Of a stretch of 64,000 nucleotides of DNA, positions 33,704-42,214 are shown piece after piece. Numbering within the stretch: position 1 is the stretch's first letter; each line of letters starts with the position of its first letter. The DNA is taken from positions 186,001 through 250,000 of the forward strand of contig NZ_JAJLQZ010000007.1 in NCBI RefSeq assembly GCF_020991375.1. Reading direction: 5' to 3'. The translations under genes were made by a program, and so were the position numbers. Origin of the DNA: Glycomyces amatae (lineage in GTDB: Bacteria > Actinomycetota > Actinomycetes > Mycobacteriales > Micromonosporaceae). The notes beneath the pieces were generated by a model that searched no databases, had not been told where the DNA came from, and worked only from the letters and a program-made list of their open reading frames with translations.

Positions 33704-36199
33704 ATGAGGATTCCCGTCTCTTGGCTCGCCGAGTACGCCGCGCTGCCCGCCGACCTGACCACCGAGGCGCTCGACGCCGCGCTGGTCGAGGCCGGCCTCG
33801 AGGTCGAGGAGGTCGACGACCTGCGCGGCCGCGTGACCGGTCCGCTGGTGGTCGGCCGCGTCGCCTCGATCGAGGAGCTGACCGAGTTCAAGAAGCCGAT
33901 CCGCCACTGCTGGGTCGAGGTCGGCGAGGCCGAGCCGCGCTCGATCATCTGCGGCGCGAGGAACTTCGCCGAAGGCGACCTCGTCGTGGTCGCGCTGCCG
34001 GGCGCGGAGCTGCCCGGCGGCTTCCAGATCGCCTCCCGCAAGACCTACGGCCGCCTCTCCGACGGCATGATCTGCTCGGCCCGCGAGCTCGGCGTCTCCG
34101 ACGACCACGAGGGCATCATCGTCCTGCCCGAGGGCACCGTGGGCGAGGATGCGCGGCCGCTGGTCGGCCTCGACGACGTCGTGTTCGAGCTGGCGATCAC
34201 CCCGGACATGGGCTACTGCTTCTCGGTGCGCGGCGTCGCCCGCGAGGTGGCGCACCGCCTCGGCACCGCCTTCACCGACCCGGCCGCGAAGGCCGCCGAG
34301 CCCGAGGCCACCGAGTACCCGCCCTACCCGGTGCGCGTGGAGACCGACGGCTGCACCCGCTTCACGCTGCGCGAGGTGCGCGACGTGGACGCGAACGCCG
34401 AGGCGCCCGAGTGGATGGCCAAGCGCCTCGTCCAGGCCGGGATGCGCCCGCTGGGCCTCGCGGTCGACGTCACGAACTACCTGATGCTCGAGCTGGGCCA
34501 CCCGCTGCACGCCTTCGACCGCGACGCGCTCGAGGACGTCCTCGTGGTGCGCCGCGCGAAGGCCGGCGAGACGCTGCGGACGCTCGACGACGTCGACCGG
34601 ATGCTCGACCCCGAGGACATGGTCATCTGCGACGGGACCGGACCGCTGTCGCTGGCCGGCGTCATGGGCGGCCAGACCTCCGAGGTCGGGCCCGCCACCC
34701 GCAACGTGCTCATCGAGGCGGCGCACTGGGACCCGGTCTCGATCGCCCGCACCTCGCGGCGGCACAAGCTGACCTCCGAGGCCTCGAAGCGCTACGAGCG
34801 CGGCGCGGACCCGGCGCTCTCGCTGCTCGCGGCCCAGCGCGCGGCCGACCTGCTGGTCGAGTACGGCGGCGGGACCCTCGTCGCGGAGGTCGCCGACGTC
34901 GACCGCCGCGAGCCGGTTGAGCCGGTCGTGATGCCGGTGGACCTGCCGTCGCGGACCATCGGCGTCGAGTACGACCGCGACCTGGTCGTGGCGATGCTCG
35001 AGGCGGCCGGGTGCGAGGTCGTGGGCGGCAAGGTCAAGGAGGGCACGGTGGAGGGCGGCGACGTCCTGACCGTGGTGCCCGCGTCCTGGCGCCCCGACCT
35101 GACCGACCCGGCCGACCTGGTCGAGGAGGTGGCCCGGCTCCACGGCTACGGCCACATCCCCTCCAGCGTCCCGCGGGCGATCGCCGGGACCGGCCTGACG
35201 TCCGCGCAGCGGCGCCGCCGCCGGGTGGCGCGCGCCTTGGCGGACAACGGGTTCACCGAGGCCTACACGTTCCCGTTCGTCTCCCGCGAGCGCGCCGACG
35301 AGTTCGGCCTGGACGAGAAGGACCCGCAGCGCGAGGCCGTCGCCGTGCTCAACCCGCTCGACGACGCCGCGCCGCTGCTGCGCACCACCGTGCTGGCGAC
35401 CCTGGTGAACGCCGTCAGGACCAACCTGGCGCGCGGCGCGAGGGACCTCGCGGTGTTCGAGGAGGGCCTGGTCTTCCAGCCCGCCGAGGGCTGGACCGGG
35501 CTGGACGCCGTGGCGCTGCCGGTGTCGCGGCGGCCCGAGGACGAGGACATCGCCGCCGCCGTCCGCCGCCTGCCGGCGCAGCCGCGCCATGTGGCCGCCG
35601 TCCTGTGCGGGCAGGCCGTGCCCGCCGGGGTCGACGCGCCCGGCCGGGCCGTGGACTGGGCCGACGCGGTCGAGGCCGCCGAGGTCGTCGCCGAGGCCTC
35701 GGGCGTGAAGCTCGAGACGGCCCAGGGCGAGGCCGCGCCGTGGCATCCGGGGCGGTGCGCGGAGCTGCGCGTGGGCGGCCTGCCGGTCGGCCACGCGGGG
35801 GAGCTGCACCCGGAGGTCTGCGACCGCCTGGGCCTGCCGAAGCGCACGGTCGCCATGGAGCTGGACCTGACGGCGCTGCCGCTGCCGGACCTCGCGCCCG
35901 CGCCGGTGATCTCGCACTTCCCGGCCGTGCTCATCGACGTCGCGGTCGTGGTGGCCGAGGCCGTCCCGGCCGGCGAGGTCGAGGCCGCGCTGCGCGAGGG
36001 CGCCGGGGAGCTGCTCGACGGCCTGCGGCTGTTCGACGTCTACCGGGACGCGAAGCTCGGCGAGGACCGCAAGTCGCTGGCGTTCAAGCTGGAGCTGCGC
36101 GCGGCCGACCGGACGCTCACCAACGAGGAGGGCGTGGCCGTGCGCGACGCGGCCGTCGCCGTCGCGGCCGACCGCTTCGGCGCCGCGATCCGCGTCTGA
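33704..36199 (+). CDS. pheT: Phenylalanyl-tRNA synthetase beta subunit
   Basis: An 831-residue PheT. The order is MRIPVSWLAEYAALP, a tRNA-binding OB domain (VGRVASIEELTEFKKPIRHCWVEVG), the B3/B4 editing domain (DVTNYLMLELGHPLHAFD), the B5 domain, a catalytic-like core (RRRRRVARALADNGFTEAYTFPF) and the ferredoxin-like anticodon-binding domain at the C-terminus (SHFPAVLIDVAVVV...FKLELRAADRTLTNEE). It edits mischarged Tyr and holds the anticodon. It follows pheS directly and ends at an intrinsic terminator at 36218. Confidence 0.98.
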   Translation: MRIPVSWLAEYAALPADLTTEALDAALVEAGLEVEEVDDLRGRVTGPLVVGRVASIEELTEFKKPIRHCWVEVGEAEPRSIICGARNFAEGDLVVVALPGAELPGGFQIASRKTYGRLSDGMICSARELGVSDDHEGIIVLPEGTVGEDARPLVGLDDVVFELAITPDMGYCFSVRGVAREVAHRLGTAFTDPAAKAAEPEATEYPPYPVRVETDGCTRFTLREVRDVDANAEAPEWMAKRLVQAGMRPLGLAVDVTNYLMLELGHPLHAFDRDALEDVLVVRRAKAGETLRTLDDVDRMLDPEDMVICDGTGPLSLAGVMGGQTSEVGPATRNVLIEAAHWDPVSIARTSRRHKLTSEASKRYERGADPALSLLAAQRAADLLVEYGGGTLVAEVADVDRREPVEPVVMPVDLPSRTIGVEYDRDLVVAMLEAAGCEVVGGKVKEGTVEGGDVLTVVPASWRPDLTDPADLVEEVARLHGYGHIPSSVPRAIAGTGLTSAQRRRRRVARALADNGFTEAYTFPFVSRERADEFGLDEKDPQREAVAVLNPLDDAAPLLRTTVLATLVNAVRTNLARGARDLAVFEEGLVFQPAEGWTGLDAVALPVSRRPEDEDIAAAVRRLPAQPRHVAAVLCGQAVPAGVDAPGRAVDWADAVEAAEVVAEASGVKLETAQGEAAPWHPGRCAELRVGGLPVGHAGELHPEVCDRLGLPKRTVAMELDLTALPLPDLAPAPVISHFPAVLIDVAVVVAEAVPAGEVEAALREGAGELLDGLRLFDVYRDAKLGEDRKSLAFKLELRAADRTLTNEEGVAVRDAAVAVAADRFGAAIRV

Positions 36200-36217
36200 C
36201 ACTGCGCGAACCCTTGG

Positions 36218-36251
36218 GGCGCAGCCGCACACCCGTGCGGCTGCGCCTTTT
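36218..36251 (+). terminator. Intrinsic terminator after pheT
   Basis: GGCGCAGCCGCAC (36218-36230), loop ACCC, and GTGCGGCTGCGCC (36235-36247) form a perfect 13-bp stem followed by TTTT. It ends the spoU/pheST transcripts before the next gene. Confidence 0.88.
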
Positions 36252-36335
36252 CGCATTGTCCGTGTCGCCCGGTGACACACGGTAGGGCCGGAGCCGCGGC
36301 TTGTCGTATGGTCCGCGCCTTTTAAGGTACGTGGT

Positions 36336-37922
36336 GTGAATAACGGGAACCCCTCTCACGTTGGCAGGCGGCGGGGGCGGACCGGCTCCGAGGGCGGACC
36401 CCCGCCCGGCAGTCACCGGGCCGGTGCCCGCGGCTCCTCGTACAGCGGCAAGCGGCGCGCGGGGCCGGCGCTCCCCTTCGCCGTCCCCCTCCCCGGCCGG
36501 CTCGGCGACGTGCGCTTCAACAAGCTGCACCTGGCCGTCGCCGGGGCGGTGAGCCTCGTCGTCGCCGTCGGCGTCTCCATCGTCCTGGGCAACCTCCCCG
36601 AGGAGGCCTCCGGCTCCGGCGGCGAGGAGCACGCCGCGCTCCTGTACGCCGACGGCCAGGCCCTCCCCGCCGACTTCGCCGACACCCACCCCGCCCTGGC
36701 CGCCGGCGTCCACGCCGAACTCGCGGCCCGCTACGGCCTGGACCCCGACGAGCTCTACGACGCGGCCGCCCGCCCGGACGGCCCCCGCGTCGTGCTCACC
36801 CTCGACCGGGCCCTCCAGGAGGCCGCCGAGGAGACCTCCGGCGAAGCCGGGGTCGTCGCCGTCGAACCCGGCACCGGCGCCGTCCGCTGCTACTACGGGG
36901 CCGAGGCCGAGACCGGCGCCGACCAGCTCGGCCCCGACGCCCCGCACCCGCCGTCCTCGGTGTTCGACATGGTCACCGCCGCGACCGCGCTCGAAGCGGG
37001 CGCCTCCCTCGAGTCCTGGTGGAGCGACGCCGAAGCCGACGTCACCCTCGTCCAGGCGGTCCGCGAGTCGCGCACCGCGGCCATGGACGCCGTCGCCGCG
37101 GAGTACGGCGTCGCCGAGGTGCTCGAGACCGCCGGCGCCATGGGCCTCACCGCGATCGCCGACGACGAGGGCGTCCTCCGCGACGTCGCCGCGGGCGACT
37201 TCGACGGGCTCGACGCCGCCGGCCTCGGCAGCTACCCCGTCAGCGTGGTCGACATGGCCGGCGTCTACGCGACCATCGCCGCCGACGGCGTCCACGCCGA
37301 CACCCACTTCATCGAGCGGGTCGTCGACGGCGAGGGCCGCACCGTCGAACCCGCCCAGGGCATCCGCACCGATCAGGCCATCGCCGAGACCACCGCCCAG
37401 GACCTCCAGTTCACCGGCCTCGGCGAGAGCGAGGCCATCGAGGACCGCGACTTCTTCGGCGTCGCCGCCGACTTCCACGGCGAGACCACCCAGTCCTGGT
37501 TCGTCGGCGCCATACCGCAGCTGAGCGTCGCCGCCTGGGCCAACGGCTCGGCCGCCTCCGAAGGCGGCGTGCCCTTGTGGCGCAACGTCATCGACACCGC
37601 CATCGAGGTCAACGACTACGAGGCCGAGGAGCTGCCCGGCGCCTCGGGCGCCGGCGACGACCTGACCGACGGCATCGCCGACGAGGACGGCCGGATCGAC
37701 CCCGACAGCGAGTACTGCCAGGCCAACCCCGACATCGAGGGCTGCACCGAGGCCGAGTCGCCGAGCGAGTCGCCGACCGAGACCGAGCAGGAGGAGGAGA
37801 CCTCCGAGGAGCCCGAACCCGAGCCCGACCCGACCACCTCCTCAGAGGAGGAGCCGGACCCGCCCACGACCTCCTCCGAAGAGGAGACCACCACTGAGGA
37901 CTGCGGCTGGCCTTGGTGCTGA
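36336..37922 (+). CDS. Penicillin-binding-protein-like transpeptidase fold, catalytic motifs lost
   Basis: A 528-residue single-pass membrane protein. A cytoplasmic basic lead is followed by one membrane helix (LHLAVAGAVSLVVAVGVSIVLG, about residues 64-85), an extracellular transpeptidase-like domain, and a 75-residue acidic Glu/Pro/Ser/Thr tail ending CGWPWC. Anchors of the fold are clear (VVAVEPGTGAV, VDMAGVYATIAADGVH, SWFVGAIPQLSVAAWANG). The SxxK tetrad reads SSVF (207-210), SxN reads ESR (244-246), and KTG reads FHG (380-382). No glycosyltransferase domain is present. It is probably a non-catalytic scaffold or sensor. TAAGGT at 36323-36328 lies 7 nt before the GTG, suggesting a leaderless mRNA. 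Confidence 0.75.
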   Translation: MNNGNPSHVGRRRGRTGSEGGPPPGSHRAGARGSSYSGKRRAGPALPFAVPLPGRLGDVRFNKLHLAVAGAVSLVVAVGVSIVLGNLPEEASGSGGEEHAALLYADGQALPADFADTHPALAAGVHAELAARYGLDPDELYDAAARPDGPRVVLTLDRALQEAAEETSGEAGVVAVEPGTGAVRCYYGAEAETGADQLGPDAPHPPSSVFDMVTAATALEAGASLESWWSDAEADVTLVQAVRESRTAAMDAVAAEYGVAEVLETAGAMGLTAIADDEGVLRDVAAGDFDGLDAAGLGSYPVSVVDMAGVYATIAADGVHADTHFIERVVDGEGRTVEPAQGIRTDQAIAETTAQDLQFTGLGESEAIEDRDFFGVAADFHGETTQSWFVGAIPQLSVAAWANGSAASEGGVPLWRNVIDTAIEVNDYEAEELPGASGAGDDLTDGIADEDGRIDPDSEYCQANPDIEGCTEAESPSESPTETEQEEETSEEPEPEPDPTTSSEEEPDPPTTSSEEETTTEDCGWPWC

Positions 37923-37978
37923 TCGCCGCCGACCGCGTGGGCTACCATGCGACCACACCCTGACCGAGGAGGACCCGC

Positions 37979-38326
37979 ATGTCCGCTCCCGACCCGTACC
38001 AGCAGCCCGTGCCGCCGCCGCCCCCTCCACCGCCCGGACCGTACTACCAGCCGTACCAGTCCGGCCCCGAGATCAACGGCAAGGCCGTGGCGGCGCTCGT
38101 GTGCGGCATGCTGTTCGTGGCCTCGCCGCTGGGCATCATGGGCCTCGCGTTCGGCAAGACCGCCGAGCGCCAGATCGACGCCGGCATGGGCATCGGCCGC
38201 CCCCTCGCCAAGGCCGGGCGCGTCCTGGGCTGGGTCTCGGTGGGCTTCACGGTCTTCTGGGCCCTCTACTTCCTCATCGTGATCATCGCCGTCATCGGCG
38301 CCGCCAACGCCGCCTCGAACCTCTAG
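37979..38326 (+). CDS. DUF4190-like small membrane protein
   Basis: A 115-residue protein. A Pro/Tyr-rich cytoplasmic lead (residues 1-30) precedes two hydrophobic segments: VAALVCGMLFVASPLGIMGLAFG and VGFTVFWALYFLIVIIAVIGA. This is the DUF4190 layout common in actinobacteria, of unknown function. A paralogue with the same build lies at 39056. The PAP2 gene begins 2 bp after its stop. Confidence 0.75.
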   Translation: MSAPDPYQQPVPPPPPPPPGPYYQPYQSGPEINGKAVAALVCGMLFVASPLGIMGLAFGKTAERQIDAGMGIGRPLAKAGRVLGWVSVGFTVFWALYFLIVIIAVIGAANAASNL

Positions 38327-38328
38327 CC

Positions 38329-39501
38329 TTGACGCCCAACCGCTTCCCCGCCTCCCGGACCGCGCTCGCGCTGGCGGTCCTCGTCCCGCTCGCCGTGCTC
38401 GGCGACGCCCTGTGGATCCGGGCCGACCCGGCCGGGCCGCCCTGGCAGGCCATGGACGACGGGTGGAACGGCCTGGTCGGCGGCCCCGACTCGGGCCTGT
38501 GGTGGCACCTCGCCGAGGGCCTCAACCGCTTCGGCGCGGAACCGGGCCTCGCCGTCCTCGCGGTCGGCGTGGTCGTCCTCCTGCTCATGCGCCGCTGGCG
38601 CTCGGCCGTCTACGCGTGCGCGGCGGTCGCGGCCACCTCGCTGGTGGTCGACGTGGTCAAATCCGTCCCCGAGCGCCCGCGCCCGGCCGACATCATGGTC
38701 GACACCGCCTCCTTCGCGTTCCCCTCCGGGCACAGCGCCCGCATGGCCGCGTTCGTGGTGATCATCGCCGTGGTCGCGATCCCGGCCCGGCGCCTGCGGC
38801 TCTGGTGGCCCGCCGCGGTGCTGCTCACCATGGCGATGATGTGGGCCCGGACCTGGCAGCACGCCCACTGGCTGAGCGACACGATCGCCGGGGCCGCCCT
38901 CGGCTGGGCCGTGGCGACGCTCCTGTGGCGGGTCCTGTCGCCGCTGCTCGACCGCGAGCGCGCCCTGCGCGAGTCCGCGCCGACCGGCCAGGACCCCGGG
39001 GCGGGCACCGGCCGCTTAAGCTGGTGGGGCCCGGACCTCCCGAAAGGTTGCCCCCATGTCGACGCCCGACCCCGACCACCAAGAGCCCCAACCGCAGCAG
39101 GTGCCGCCGCCGTACGCGCCGTACCCGCCCTACGGGTACCCGTACATGCCGCCGCGGCCCACGAACGGCCTGGCGATCGCCGCGATGATCATGGGCATCG
39201 TCGGCGTCTGCAACCCCATCTCGATCCTGGGCCTCATCTTCGGCATGATCGCCAAGCGCCAGATCGCCGAGCGCGGCGAGCAGGGCGAGGGCTTCGCGAC
39301 CGCGGGGATCGTGCTCGGCTGGATCGGCGTCGCCTCGGTCGTGTTCTGGGCGATCTACCTCGTGGCCGTCATCGGGCTCTTCAGCACCGCCGTCAACGAG
39401 ATCGAGGACTGGCCCACCGGCTACCCCACCGACGACCCGACCTGGTCGATCGAGCTGATCGGCGCCCTGCTCCGGCAGCTCAGCGCGGGCGCCTGACGTA
39501 G
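38329..39501 (+). CDS. PAP2-family membrane phosphatase with an overlong reading frame
   Basis: A PAP2 lipid phosphatase. The three motifs are KSVPERPRP (K-x6-RP), PSGHSA and R-TWQHA-H-WLSD (R-x5-H-x3-D), set among about six membrane helices. It should dephosphorylate phosphatidic acid or polyprenyl phosphates at the membrane. The start is taken as TTG 38329, 2 bp after the previous stop. The natural domain ends near 38990, but the frame stays open to 39501, straight through the next gene. Beyond 39010 the sequence has a rare TTA codon and low-complexity Arg/His. A one-base change upstream would end it at TAA 39017-39019, so a frameshift or lost stop is suspected. Confidence 0.7.
   Translation: MTPNRFPASRTALALAVLVPLAVLGDALWIRADPAGPPWQAMDDGWNGLVGGPDSGLWWHLAEGLNRFGAEPGLAVLAVGVVVLLLMRRWRSAVYACAAVAATSLVVDVVKSVPERPRPADIMVDTASFAFPSGHSARMAAFVVIIAVVAIPARRLRLWWPAAVLLTMAMMWARTWQHAHWLSDTIAGAALGWAVATLLWRVLSPLLDRERALRESAPTGQDPGAGTGRLSWWGPDLPKGCPHVDARPRPPRAPTAAGAAAVRAVPALRVPVHAAAAHERPGDRRDDHGHRRRLQPHLDPGPHLRHDRQAPDRRARRAGRGLRDRGDRARLDRRRLGRVLGDLPRGRHRALQHRRQRDRGLAHRLPHRRPDLVDRADRRPAPAAQRGRLT
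39056..39496 (+). CDS. DUF4190-like membrane protein, paralogue of the one at 37979
   Basis: A 146-residue protein with a Pro/Tyr-rich lead (PPPYAPYPPYGYPYMPPRP) followed by the DUF4190 core (LAIAAMIMGIVGVCNPISI, GLIFGMIAKRQIAERGEQGEG) and a second helix (VLGWIGVASVVFWAIYLVAVIG). The lead may bind SH3- or WW-like partners, but no function is known. It lies wholly inside the overlong PAP2 frame, in another phase. Codon usage and start (AAAGGTTG before ATG) support this gene as the real one in the overlap. It overlaps the convergent YrdB-like gene by 17 bp. Confidence 0.78.
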   Translation: MSTPDPDHQEPQPQQVPPPYAPYPPYGYPYMPPRPTNGLAIAAMIMGIVGVCNPISILGLIFGMIAKRQIAERGEQGEGFATAGIVLGWIGVASVVFWAIYLVAVIGLFSTAVNEIEDWPTGYPTDDPTWSIELIGALLRQLSAGA

Positions 39502-39902
39502 GCCGCCACGGCGGTGTTCGCGACCGCGACCACCGCGAACGCGATCGCCGCCGCCGGGAGGCCCAGGTCCCACAGCGCCGCCGTCCCGGCCCCGAACGCG
39601 ATCGCCTTGACCGCCAGGGACCCCCACAGCGGCAGCGGTATCCGCGCCTTCGGGGCCGCGAACGCGCCCCACAGGACCACCAGTGCGCCCACGGCCGCCG
39701 CCGCGACGAGCAGGCGCGCCCACCAGCCGTCGAGGTCGAGCTCCAGGGCCCACCAGGCGACGAAGACGAGCATGGCCATCTCGAGCGCGAACGCCAGCAG
39801 CGCGTTCAGCATCACGAAGGTCCGCAGGACGCCCGAGTACCGGTCCCATTCCGGCCGGTCGTGGGAGGGGCTCGCAGCCGAGGATTGCTTCGGTTCGTTC
39901 AC
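39480..39902 (-). CDS. YrdB/DUF2568-family membrane protein
   Basis: A 140-residue protein with four predicted membrane helices (LNALLAFALEMAMLVFVAWWALEL; LLVAAAAVGALVVLWGAFAAPKA; SLAVKAIAFGAGTAALWDLG; AAAIAFAVVAVANTAVAAYV). The conserved 'WG.F.APKA' loop is typical of the YrdB family, whose role is unknown. The GTG at 39902 was chosen because the hydrophilic lead VNEPKQSSAASPS follows; upstream sequence is Arg-rich and unlikely to be coding. Confidence 0.72.
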   Translation of the reverse strand: MNEPKQSSAASPSHDRPEWDRYSGVLRTFVMLNALLAFALEMAMLVFVAWWALELDLDGWWARLLVAAAAVGALVVLWGAFAAPKARIPLPLWGSLAVKAIAFGAGTAALWDLGLPAAAIAFAVVAVANTAVAAYVRRPR

Positions 39903-40017
39903 GGGACCATGATGGTCCCTCGCCCGCGGCGCCCGCAACGGGGTGCGACGAAAGTCGGAGGGCCCCTTCCGCACCAGGACTGAGGCCGCCGCGCCCCGGA
40001 CGTGATGGGATGGGGGC

Positions 40018-41253
40018 ATGAGCCGCCCGCCCCGCCGCATCGACCGCGTCAAGCGCGCCGACGTCGTCGCCGCCGTTCTGCTGTTCGCCGCGGGGTCCTC
40101 GCTGTTCGCGCTCGGCAGCTACGAGCGGTTCGGCATCGAGGTGCCGCACCTCGTGCGGTACGTGCCGCTGGCCCTGGTCTGCACCGGCGTGGTGCTGCGC
40201 CGGGCCTGGCCCGGCGTGACCCTCGCCCTCGGCACCGTGGGCTTCGGCATCGAGATCGCGATCGGCTTCTCGATGGCGGTCGTGTTCGTCTACACCGACA
40301 ACCTGTACGCCTACGCCCGCTACGGGTCCCGGCGCGGGCTGCGGATCATGGTGCCGGTCGTGATCGCGTTCGTGCTGGCGACCGGGGCCTACATCGGGAT
40401 CATGGACGGCAGGGCCGCGGCGGTGATCACCATGCTCGCGATCGCCGCGCTCGTGCTCGTCTCCCCGGTGTTCACCGCGATCATCGTGCGCCAGGGCCAC
40501 GACCGGGCGATGCTGGAGGCCGAGCGGGCCGAGCAGGCCGTGCGGCTGGCGGACGTGCGCCGCCGCGAGGCGGTGCTGCGCGAGCGGACCCTCATGGCGC
40601 GCGAGCTGCACGACACCGTCGCCAACTACCTGTCGGCGATCGCCCTCCAGTCCACGGCCCTCCAGGCCCGCAAGGACCTCGACGCCGAGACGATGCGGAG
40701 CTCCGTGGCCGCGATCCGCTCCTCCAGCGTCGAGGGCCTGGCCGAGCTGCGGCGCATCATCGGCCTCCTGCGCGCCGCGGACAACGGGACCGGCGAGGGG
40801 GAGGAGCTGGCGTCCTTCCGACTCGACCAGGTGGCCGGGCTGGTCGAGCGGATGCGCAAGGCCGGCCTCGTCGTGGACTTCGCGGTCGACGGGCCGGCGC
40901 GGCCGCTGCCGGGCGAGGTCGAGCTCACCGCCTACCGGGTGGTCCAGGAGGCGCTGACGAACGTGCTGAAGCACGGTTCGGACGCCGCCGTCGCGATCCG
41001 CTACGAGGAGCGGCGGGTCGTGGTCGAGGTCGAGAACGCGGTGCGCCCGGGCGGCGGCCACGTACCCGGCGGGGGAGCGGGGCTGGTCGGGATGACCGAG
41101 CGCGTCCGGCTCCTGGGCGGCGACGTGCGGGCGGGGCCGGAGGGCCGCCGCTGGCGGGTCCGCGCCGAGATCCCGACCGGCGGCCTCGACGATCCCGCAC
41201 CGCAGCCCGGGCCCGCCGCCCACCGCTTCCCGAACCGGAGTGAGCACCGATGA
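40018..41253 (+). CDS. Two-component sensor histidine kinase (NarL-partner type)
   Basis: A 411-residue kinase. About four to five membrane helices fill residues 15-165, followed by a linker coiled coil, the HisKA_3 dimerisation motif with phospho-acceptor H198 (LMARELHDTVANYLS), and a GHKL ATPase domain (YRVVQEALTNVLKHG, GAGLVGMTERVRLLGG). It pairs with the LuxR-type regulator 188 bp downstream. The gap between them contains a repeated element, and the last codons (PNRSEHR) derive from that repeat. The signal is unknown. Confidence 0.9.
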   Translation: MSRPPRRIDRVKRADVVAAVLLFAAGSSLFALGSYERFGIEVPHLVRYVPLALVCTGVVLRRAWPGVTLALGTVGFGIEIAIGFSMAVVFVYTDNLYAYARYGSRRGLRIMVPVVIAFVLATGAYIGIMDGRAAAVITMLAIAALVLVSPVFTAIIVRQGHDRAMLEAERAEQAVRLADVRRREAVLRERTLMARELHDTVANYLSAIALQSTALQARKDLDAETMRSSVAAIRSSSVEGLAELRRIIGLLRAADNGTGEGEELASFRLDQVAGLVERMRKAGLVVDFAVDGPARPLPGEVELTAYRVVQEALTNVLKHGSDAAVAIRYEERRVVVEVENAVRPGGGHVPGGGAGLVGMTERVRLLGGDVRAGPEGRRWRVRAEIPTGGLDDPAPQPGPAAHRFPNRSEHR

Positions 41254-41437
41254 CCCGCACCCGTCGCCCCGCCCAGCCGGCTCGCTGCGCTCGCCTTCCC
41301 CGAACCGGAGTGAACGCTGTGTGGTCCGCACCCGTCGCGCCCACCCGTCGCCCGCCGCCGCCCGACACCGAAGGCGCACCGCGCCTGCTGCGGCCAATCC
41401 GGCTCGCTGCGCTCGCCTTCCCCGAACCGGAGTGAAC
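41226..41437 (+). repeat. Dispersed repeat element between kinase and regulator genes
   Basis: An exact 39-bp direct repeat occurs at 41277-41315 and 41399-41437, beginning CCGGCTCGCTGCGCTCGC and ending CCCCGAACCGGAGTGAAC. A shorter copy of the end (CTTCCCGAACCGGAGTGA) is at 41226-41243. The 18-bp motif GCACCCGTCGCCCCGCCC precedes the middle copy at 41257-41274 and a degenerate form is near 41328. The same pair of motifs recurs inside argD at 46456-46512. The last copy supplies the GGAG ribosome-binding site of the regulator gene. Confidence 0.85.
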
Positions 41438-41441
41438 ACTG

Positions 41442-42083
41442 ATGATTAGGGTCCTGCTCGCCGACGACCATGCCGCCGTTCGCGCCGGCCTGCGCATGCT
41501 GCTCGACAGCTCCGAGGACATCGAGGTGGTCGGGGAGGCCGCCGACGGCGTCGAGGCGGTCGACCTCGCGAGGGAGCTGTCCCCGGACGTGGTCGTCATG
41601 GACGTGCGCATGCCCCGCAAGGACGGCATCGCCGCGGCCGCCGAGCTGCGCGGCACCGCCGACGTCCTGGTCCTCACCAGCTACGGCGAGGACGGCTTCG
41701 TGTTCGACGCCCTGCGCGCCGGCGCCAGCGGGTTCCTGCTGAAGGACGCCGACGCCGAGACCCTGGTCGAGGCGGTGCGCACCATCGCGCGCGGCGACGG
41801 CCTCATCTCCCCGGCCGTCACCCGCGGCCTCATCGCCGAGTTCGCGCGCTCGCGTCCCGCGTACGCCCCCATCAGCGTCGACGACGCCGGCCTCGCGAGT
41901 CTGACCCCGCGCGAGACCGAAGTCCTCGCCCTCATCGGCGAGGGCATGTCGAACGCGGAGATCGCCGCCGAGCTGGGGATGGCCGAGGCCACCGTGAAGT
42001 CCCACGTCACCCGCGTGCTCGCCAAGCTCGGCCTCGCCAGCCGCGTCCAGGCCGCCATCTTCGCCCGCGAGCAGGCGCGCTGA
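41442..42083 (+). CDS. NarL/LuxR-family response regulator
   Basis: A 213-residue regulator. The receiver domain has the acidic pair D8-D9 (LLADDH), phospho-acceptor D54 (VVMDVRMP), and the Thr/Lys of LVLTSYG and LLKDA. The C-terminal LuxR helix-turn-helix is LTPRETEVLALIGEGMSNAEIAAELGMAEATVKSHVTRVLAKLG. It is the partner of the kinase at 40018. The ATG at 41442 lies 9 nt after GGAG. The arginine operon promoter begins only about 85 bp beyond its end, but control of it by this regulator is not implied. Confidence 0.93.
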   Translation: MIRVLLADDHAAVRAGLRMLLDSSEDIEVVGEAADGVEAVDLARELSPDVVVMDVRMPRKDGIAAAAELRGTADVLVLTSYGEDGFVFDALRAGASGFLLKDADAETLVEAVRTIARGDGLISPAVTRGLIAEFARSRPAYAPISVDDAGLASLTPRETEVLALIGEGMSNAEIAAELGMAEATVKSHVTRVLAKLGLASRVQAAIFAREQAR

Positions 42084-42166
42084 GAGCAGTACTTCCGGTG
42101 GCCGACGACCACGAACAGGGGCGACAGTCACATCCCACACACCGGAATATCGCTTCCGGCCTTCCA

Positions 42167-42201
42167 TTGAATGCTGATACAGTTCTCTGCATAGTCATTC
42201 A
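42167..42201 (+). promoter_or_regulatory. Arginine operon promoter with two ARG boxes
   Basis: Two ARG-box sequences, TGAATGCTGATACA (42168-42181) and TGCATAGTCATTCA (42188-42201), each match the TGAAT-N4-ATTCA consensus with one mismatch. They are 20 bp apart start to start, so they lie on the same face of the helix. They overlap the promoter itself: -35 TTGAAT (42167-42172), 17-bp spacer, -10 CATAGT (42190-42195). ArgR, encoded in this operon, should repress transcription in the presence of arginine. Confidence 0.88.
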
Positions 42202-42214
42202 AATGGAGGTTCCA

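Noticed and set aside
41250-41435. A small open frame between kinase and regulator (about 61 codons)
   Set aside because: It consists of the repeat units, both ends are repeat-derived, and it has no independent coding signal.
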